Positions 50,101 to 57,600 of a DNA stretch of 64,000 nt are shown here, one piece after another; position 1 is the stretch's first letter; every line of letters begins with the position of its first letter. A program made the translations under genes and the position numbers. This DNA comes from Heliopora coerulea. Taxonomy: Eukaryota > Cnidaria > Anthozoa > Scleralcyonacea > Helioporidae. The DNA lies in the NCBI GenBank assembly GCA_030142905.1, contig JASJOG010000018.1, positions 2,239,001 through 2,303,000 on the forward strand, written 5' to 3'. The notes below the pieces were generated by a model. It had not been told where the DNA came from. It was given only the letters and a program-made list of their open reading frames with translations, and did no database searches.

Positions 50101-51579
50101 TTGTATATAAATCTTTTCATTTCTTGTTACATGTCAGTAATAATATATACCGTCCAACCTCCCTGAGCCACCACCTCCATCAGGTGACCACACTCTATTA
50201 GGCGACCACTTTGTGATTTTCCTTTCTTTTTTACCTCCTTTGAACGACCACACGGGTGGATTGATAGAGTGATAGACAAATAATGTTACACATTTTGATC
50301 ATATTTCTAGTGATGATCATAGGTGATGACAGCTCTTACAGGGCAAACTTTGCCGTACCGTTGAAAGCGCGCTTCTTATCGCGTTTGAGTTGACTGCCTT
50401 AAAAGTAGTCCGCGCCGTTTTATAGACACGTGAAAGTGTTCATGCTTAACTTCATTTACGTTCATGATCTGATCTAATTTATGAAGTGCTGCTTCCACTT
50501 TGTCAGTTGTATACAGTGCAGTTCATTATTATGTGCCTAATTGAATTAACCAAATACACCGGTGCAGCGGCGTATATAACAATTTCTGGAGGGAGGCGAG
50601 ATTTGAAAAATTTCCGACAAGAGTTAGCTTAAATCGGGTTACCTGAACAAACGGCAAACGCATTTTTAGTAGTCATTTAGAGTTGAGAATTAGTAACAGC
50701 AGTCTAGCCTTGGTTGTAGTACGCGGACACAGCGGCGCCAAGTGATAATCAAGTGCTTTAAACATGTCGGAATGTATCCATCAGATCCGTGTGAAGAGGA
50801 CGAAGAGGACCCGTTTGCTGGCGAAGAGTTGCTAGACCTCCAGTAACTGGGATCCTGTGATGACATTTTCTATTAAGCGACCACTTTTTCATGCAGCATG
50901 GGTGGTCGTTTAATGGAGGTTCCACTGTATATATGTATATTGTTACTGACGTGTAACAAGAAATGAAAAGATTTATTTACAAATGAGTAAAGAAACTAAA
51001 GAGTTAAGACAATAATTAAAAATGTTCAGAGCTTATCTGTCTTCTTGACACTGTTAAACTTGCAACTCTGATAACCCAACGGTGACAGGTGATAAAAGGT
51101 TCCAGCAGCAAAGCGGTTCAACCACGATTGTTAACTTCTTGAATACAGGTGACGATCTTGAGCACATAAAACAACACCAAACAACACACACCGAGGGTCG
51201 AAGCGAGTCGCGCTTGTGTAGCCTGTCCGTAAACTATGACGTCAATTTACGTCATTTCTTAAATGACCTAATATACTATATTTACTAACAATCATGACAG
51301 TGTTTATGACTCAAGTAACCTAAAAAGTTCTTACATCAGCGTGAATCAGCAGAATTACAATGTCAGCATGAGTAAGCGGTATGACTAATCAAAACTAAGA
51401 GAAGTTCGAATGTTCTAGAAGGTTCTTAGCGCGTGACGACTGTCACGTAACAATATATATATATAATAGTAATAGTATTTCGCTTACCTCAAAGCCGAAA
51501 TACTATTACTATTATTATTTGCTCTACCTACTGTATGGTATTGAACACTCTTTTGCATTTCGTAAACCAACACTTTCCT

Positions 51580-51620
<41 letters not shown>

Positions 51621-54600
51621 ACTTGCATGTATACGCAAATAACCTATCCCACGTTTTGGCTGCATACAGTTCGTTGAGAAGTACGGGAATACGAAGTAAA
51701 AAATGTCCCACAAATGTTTGGAAAAAGAGTGAGAACTAATGTCATACAACATAAACATTCTGGCCATCTAATACGATAACTTACTTTTAACTTACTTTTA
51801 ACTAACGGTAAACTTACTTTTACCTATCAGGGAGCTACGGATTGCAACATGCTCCCTCCAGAGATGCATAGTATTACTGATTTTAGAATTTTTAAACTGA
51901 AATTAAGAAAACTCTTATTCTTCTGACTTACATTTTAATACTGAATGTTTAAATTTTAATTTTAATTTTAAATTTTAATATTGCATGCTGCATGTTCTCT
52001 TTGACGTAGTATATTCTCTGTATTTTAATCTAACTAGTTGTATATATTTTGTATTTTAATTCAGGGCCCCGCTGAAAATCACTATTCTGTGAGTCGGGCA
52101 CCCTGACAAAATATTGTCTTAATAATAATAATAATAATAACTGCATTAAGTGTTACGACGTTTCAAAATGGCTCCCGATAACTATTCCATTTAAGAAAAA
52201 ACTATCTGGATTTTTGTAGTCGTGCTGCACTGGATGTTTCCAAGAAGTGGGGAATGCTGGCGTTGGTAAACCATCTGTTTAAAATTTATTTCAAGGTAAG
52301 CTTTTTCAAATCTATTAGAGAAAGACTCCTCACGTTATACTGGTTACCTTAGCCGTTCACAATTTTTTGTATCATTTAGACAAATCGCATTCACCTATGC
52401 AAGCCTTTGATACGAGCGATTGACAGCTTACCTATCAAAGAACAGTTTGAAATATCCAATCAAGTTACATACAGGTGGGGAATTATATAAGTTTCAGTTT
52501 AAGTACACTCGTCAGTATGGAGTTATCGTTTATCCGTCACTTTTGCCCCCTGTCATGCACTCCCATCTCTTTCTCTCTCTGTCTCTCTGTCTCTCTCTCT
52601 CTTTTTCTACTAATTGATAGTTTACGATCATTTCAGGTCATTCATTCAGATCAGGCTAGTTTCAGATCGTAAACTATCATGTACTCCCATCTCTTTCTCT
52701 CTCTTCTTGTTCCTATATATTCCTTCAGTTCTCTATTCCCACTCTCTTTCATTCGAGCGAAAGCAATGGTTTGCTAAGTTTAGGTACCATAAGTGAGCAC
52801 ACCCTCAGGGTCAATACTTGGTACGTTGTTTTTGTTCATGAAATCTTTTAAATAATCTTCATTATTCCACTGATGAAGTGCACACGCCAATGTTGTGTCC
52901 AAATAATTGAAATCTGAGAGGATCAGCTGAAGCTTTTAAGAGTATAGAAATGACCATAATCGGTTTCCTCGATTGCTGCCCAAACGATGACGTCACATTT
53001 CGAAAATTCAATTTTTAATTTTTGTCGAAGCTATTCATGCTTGTAAAAAATTTGTTTAACCCTTTAAGGGTTGAACTTGATTTCTTTTGTTCATTGTTCT
53101 TTTATTGTTTTCGCTTTGTTCTTTCACTTGTTCTTTTCTTCTTGATGTCCCGTGTACATGACGCTGACCCTTAAAGGATTAAACCATCACAGATTGCATC
53201 ATAGAGTTACAGTAATGTCCACCAATAATTTCCACCAATCTCGCTTTACTGTGGAAGTCATTTGACAATAGAAAGTTTGTGAGAAGTAACTGGATTTTTC
53301 AGGTATTATGTAGGTAGGAAAGCCATGTTCGACAACGATTTGAAGCTAGGTAAGTGGTAGGAACTTCTGTTCGTCATGAGTTATTCGCTCACAATTACTC
53401 GGTGGTTCAAAATCTATGGGACACCGCTACGTCGGGCCGTTTTTGGAGATTACGAGTGATCAAATAACTTATTGATATGAGAAATGCCAGTACCCAACCA
53501 TCTTCAGCCCCTGGCCACCTTTCCCTCATATCCCATGAGTATTCGAACGAAGTTGACGGAATTTTACAGTTTGTCAGAGGGCATAAAATTTAAATTTAAG
53601 AGACAAATGGCCATTACTATGACTATATCTTACAAAATATTACGTTGTACCCAAAACTCGTTGTAAAGCGATTCAAATTAACCACTGTAAAAGAAAAGGT
53701 GATCCGAAAATGTAAATGTCTTGTAAAACAAAAAGATTTGAGTTAATAAACAAGACAACAAAACGACTGTGCCGTTTTGGGTCGCCTTGTACAGGGTTTA
53801 CAATTGTGGCTGTGTTGTGTTCTGCTTTGTGCATATGAGTTGACCCTTTGTTTTTTTTTACGGTACTTTAGCTGAGGAATACTTGGGTTTTGCTTTCCAG
53901 CATTGCCATCGAAACAGTGTAAAGAACAAGAGGTATGCATACGCTCCAAAATTATCTGGCATGAGCTTATTTTATTTAATAGTTGTTTTTAAGGCCGAAA
54001 CACGCTGGGAAGTCGCTTTAGTCGTCGAAGTTCGTCGCTTTGGTAGTTGGACATGTCGAACGTTTGACCTTGGTCGCCTTAGTCGCTTCACTCATTGGCT
54101 GAGATTAGATTAGTTTGCATGCAACACGTGTTCCTTCTTATACCCTACTGAATAATTGCGTGTTCTGCAGAAGTTTAATCAACTCGTCTAGAAACATACG
54201 AATGCAACTTAACGCGTGGAGTAGAATCACTGGGTGAAATGAAAGCTGAGTGTCTTTTCATCTCAACGAAGGACCGATTAGTCCCAAGAACACATCAAAA
54301 CTTCAGGTAGCCGTTGGAAAGTAAAGATAAGACTATTCTTCATCTCCTCGCAGTTCTTGAACCGAGTTATGAAAATCGCCGTCAACCTTTGTTGATCTGA
54401 CTCACCCACCACCGTTTGCTTCGTTCCTTTGGTTTTCTTCTTTGTCTCAATTTCCTCATGTTCATTAATTATTGTTGCTACTGCAACAACTCGTGCTCGT
54501 TGTCTCAGAGTCATTTTGGTTTAGTCGTGCGACCCGCATACAAGTAGTTGCAGAGGTCGCGCGGAGAGGCCGACTGCACAGTGTGTTTCAGTCTTCCGAG

Positions 54601-57600
54601 TAACCAATCAATGGGAATTCTGTAATATTTTTGTTGTTGGTGTAACCCAGATTTCAACCTCAAACTAGAAATTTTAGATGATTAACTGAGAATCAATCCC
54701 TGCAGGTTGACCTCAGATGAACCTCGGCTGTTCTACGGCTTGAGAATAGACTTTTGAGGTTAGAGCTCTGAGTAGAATTCGAGTTCGGTTCAAGTCATTG
54801 CCAATTCCAAACGGAAAACATGTATAGGTTATTTTGAAGCAACGAGGGGATATATATAATATAATTATATTCCACATGGACGAGGTTGAGAGATGCTTTT
54901 GTTCTGAGGATCCTTCGGAATGCGTACTTAAAGCGCTGAAATAATACGATAGAGTTACGAACATCCATAGAGGTATATTTAAATTGCAAAGTGACTAGTT
55001 TGTGTGGTTTTATATGCTAGAACTTGGTAAACATGAGGGGTGAGTCGGACGAGATTTTTTGAACACAAAATTAGTGTCGAATCGAATCCGACTGAACAAG
55101 GGTTCTTTGGGGTTTTTTTTTTTAAATTAGGAAGATAAGGAGTGGCGTGGGGACTATTACAGTGGAATATTTGTTGGGAATATCAGAGGGGAATATTAGA
55201 GGGGAATATTAAAGGAGAATATGAATTCATTGTTATACCATTGCTTTCCTTCATTGTTATGGCCCCGCATTCTCCGTTCATTAATTGAAAGTGCCACCAG
55301 CCTTTTGGACAGTCAATTGACAGAGGCCATTGAATATATTTCCCCAAAAAGAACAAAGGAAACCGAGCAATGTGGAATATAAGTCGGCAATAAATAAGTC
55401 AAAAACATTGCCATTGGCGTTGAATTTAATATATCATTTATACAACTTGAATCGAAGCAGATAAATGTAATTCAGTGTCCATGAATAATATGTTTAAGAT
55501 TTTTAGCGTGCGTATTATGACTGGAAATATTTTAGCCTGTACCACTCGCACCTGAAACTATTAAACCTTCATATGATGAAGAAGCGACGCTTCGTACTTT
55601 AGCATGAAACGCACGAAGCGGATCATGGATCTCAGAAAATAATCTTAGGAAACAATCTTAGAAAGTGACATTACATCCAATTTTGCTTGGCCGATTTGTA
55701 AGGCTATATCATGGGTTCCCTAACCCGGAGTCGCGAGGCACTTTTCGTGGGGTCGCAGACTTATGTCAAAACAAATTTGAAAAATGCGGTTTTACATTTT
55801 ACGTCAATCTGTTGTTTACTCGAAGACCACTGCTCTGGGTGTCAGGTTTGTGGTCATTCCTATTGCTCTGGCCTACAACGCATTGTATTTCCGGGAAGAC
55901 TATTTCCGAGAAAAATTTTCTCCAGCTAGGTTATATCTGCTAGACGCTAGTTGTTAATGTCTGCACATATGTGACATGTACTCTCGAAACTACTCGAATG
56001 CATCTTGGTTCTATTGTAATTACAGAAACCTTAAATAAGAGTCCGGTTTTGGCTCTCAAAACGACTATGGTCCTCAAAAGACTTCTACTCGTGCATATAT
56101 AGCGAATTTTCTATTTCAAGACAATATGACATACCACATACCATACTGGGAATCGCTAATTCTGGGGTTTTATCATTGTCAAATGTCAACTAGTTCCATG
56201 AATCACGGTGAATAAAGCAAGGCCCATTCACCAGCAAAAAAAATGTAAATGATGAGCCAGGAAAACCTCGATGAACCAAGGTGAATTTAGAAACCTGAAA
56301 TCGTAGTTCACCTTGGTTCAACTTTGAGTGTGATGCTTTATCGTTGTTTCACCTCTGATTTTTTTGGTTTAAAGTTTATATCTCGAAGACGTGCATGCTA
56401 GGCAATATTCGTAGATCTTACCAACCAAATTTATTAGTATTGTATACTATGTTATGATATTTTTTAACCGATATAATACGTCGGGTACGACTTTTGGAGT
56501 GCCCTATATCTGGGGTATCCTATTAAGCTAAGCTTCGTATGTATAAGGGATGTTTTTCGAAAAATTTCCCGATCGGTTATTCAGTTTGTATTTAACAAAA
56601 ATATTCAGTTCGTGTTTTCTCTGGTGACGAAATGTCACGCAATATATAGCTCTACTAGTCAACTGTTTGGTTAGCGGGGTACTGTGAAAAATTTGTAATA
56701 TTCTCCGTTTTTAAACCATTATGGGAGGCTTGCTAACAAATTTAGTCGAAGAATATCAGTCTGAAAGAATATCAGATGACTTCCACACATTTCTCTTTTA
56801 TTGGATTTCAGTTTGAATTGCCTGAATTTCTACTGTCTAAAATGTTATTTAGGTTTTAATATTCGGGAATTCTTTTCTATACATTTATAAAATTAGCGAC
56901 ATAGGGCAAATGAAGTTGTGCGATTAATGATCTTTTTATGTTGTTGTTGTATGTCTATGTGTGTCGTCAATTAAAACATTACTATTTACTTGTGGGTTTT
57001 TAGGCTGGTTTTGATTTACTTGGTCCCTGTCAAAATGCTTGCTGTAAGTATGTCGTATTTTATCAGTAATATCAAAAAAGGGAATGCGATGTTGGCAGTG
57101 TTGAACGAAGTGGAAAAAGTTTAAAGGTAGTATTCTGCCAAGAAACCAGAGAACATGGTTCTGACGTTTGGAGCGAAATCAGGCGTTAAAGCGGACCAGT
57201 TTCCGACATATTGGACACCTAAGAACAAAAGGACAAAGGAGAGAACAAAGCAAAAACAAAGAAAAGACAAAGAGCGATACAAAAAATCCAGGCGTTCAAG
57301 GGTTAATTGTTTTGTCATATAATACTACTAGAAACAATACAAGATAAATCATTATGCCATGATTTTTTCCAAGCCTTTATTCGTAAGATTGTTACTTTCA
57401 GTGAATGAATAAAGTTGTCCTTCAGCAACGCCATTAAACATATTAAACGTTAATGAAATGAAACTGAATCAGGCCAAATTGTGACTATTTAAAAATTAGG
57501 TTAGCTAGAGACGGCATTGAAACTTTTTCTGACCTTAATGCAAGATGCTCCTTTCCATGCATGTTTATTTAAACTAGCAAACGATAATTTTTTTGGTTAC

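Noticed and set aside
55700..55780. hAT-like remnant (GGTTCCCTAACCCGGAGTCG)
   Set aside because: A suggestive phrase only; no inverted partner or transposase sequence.
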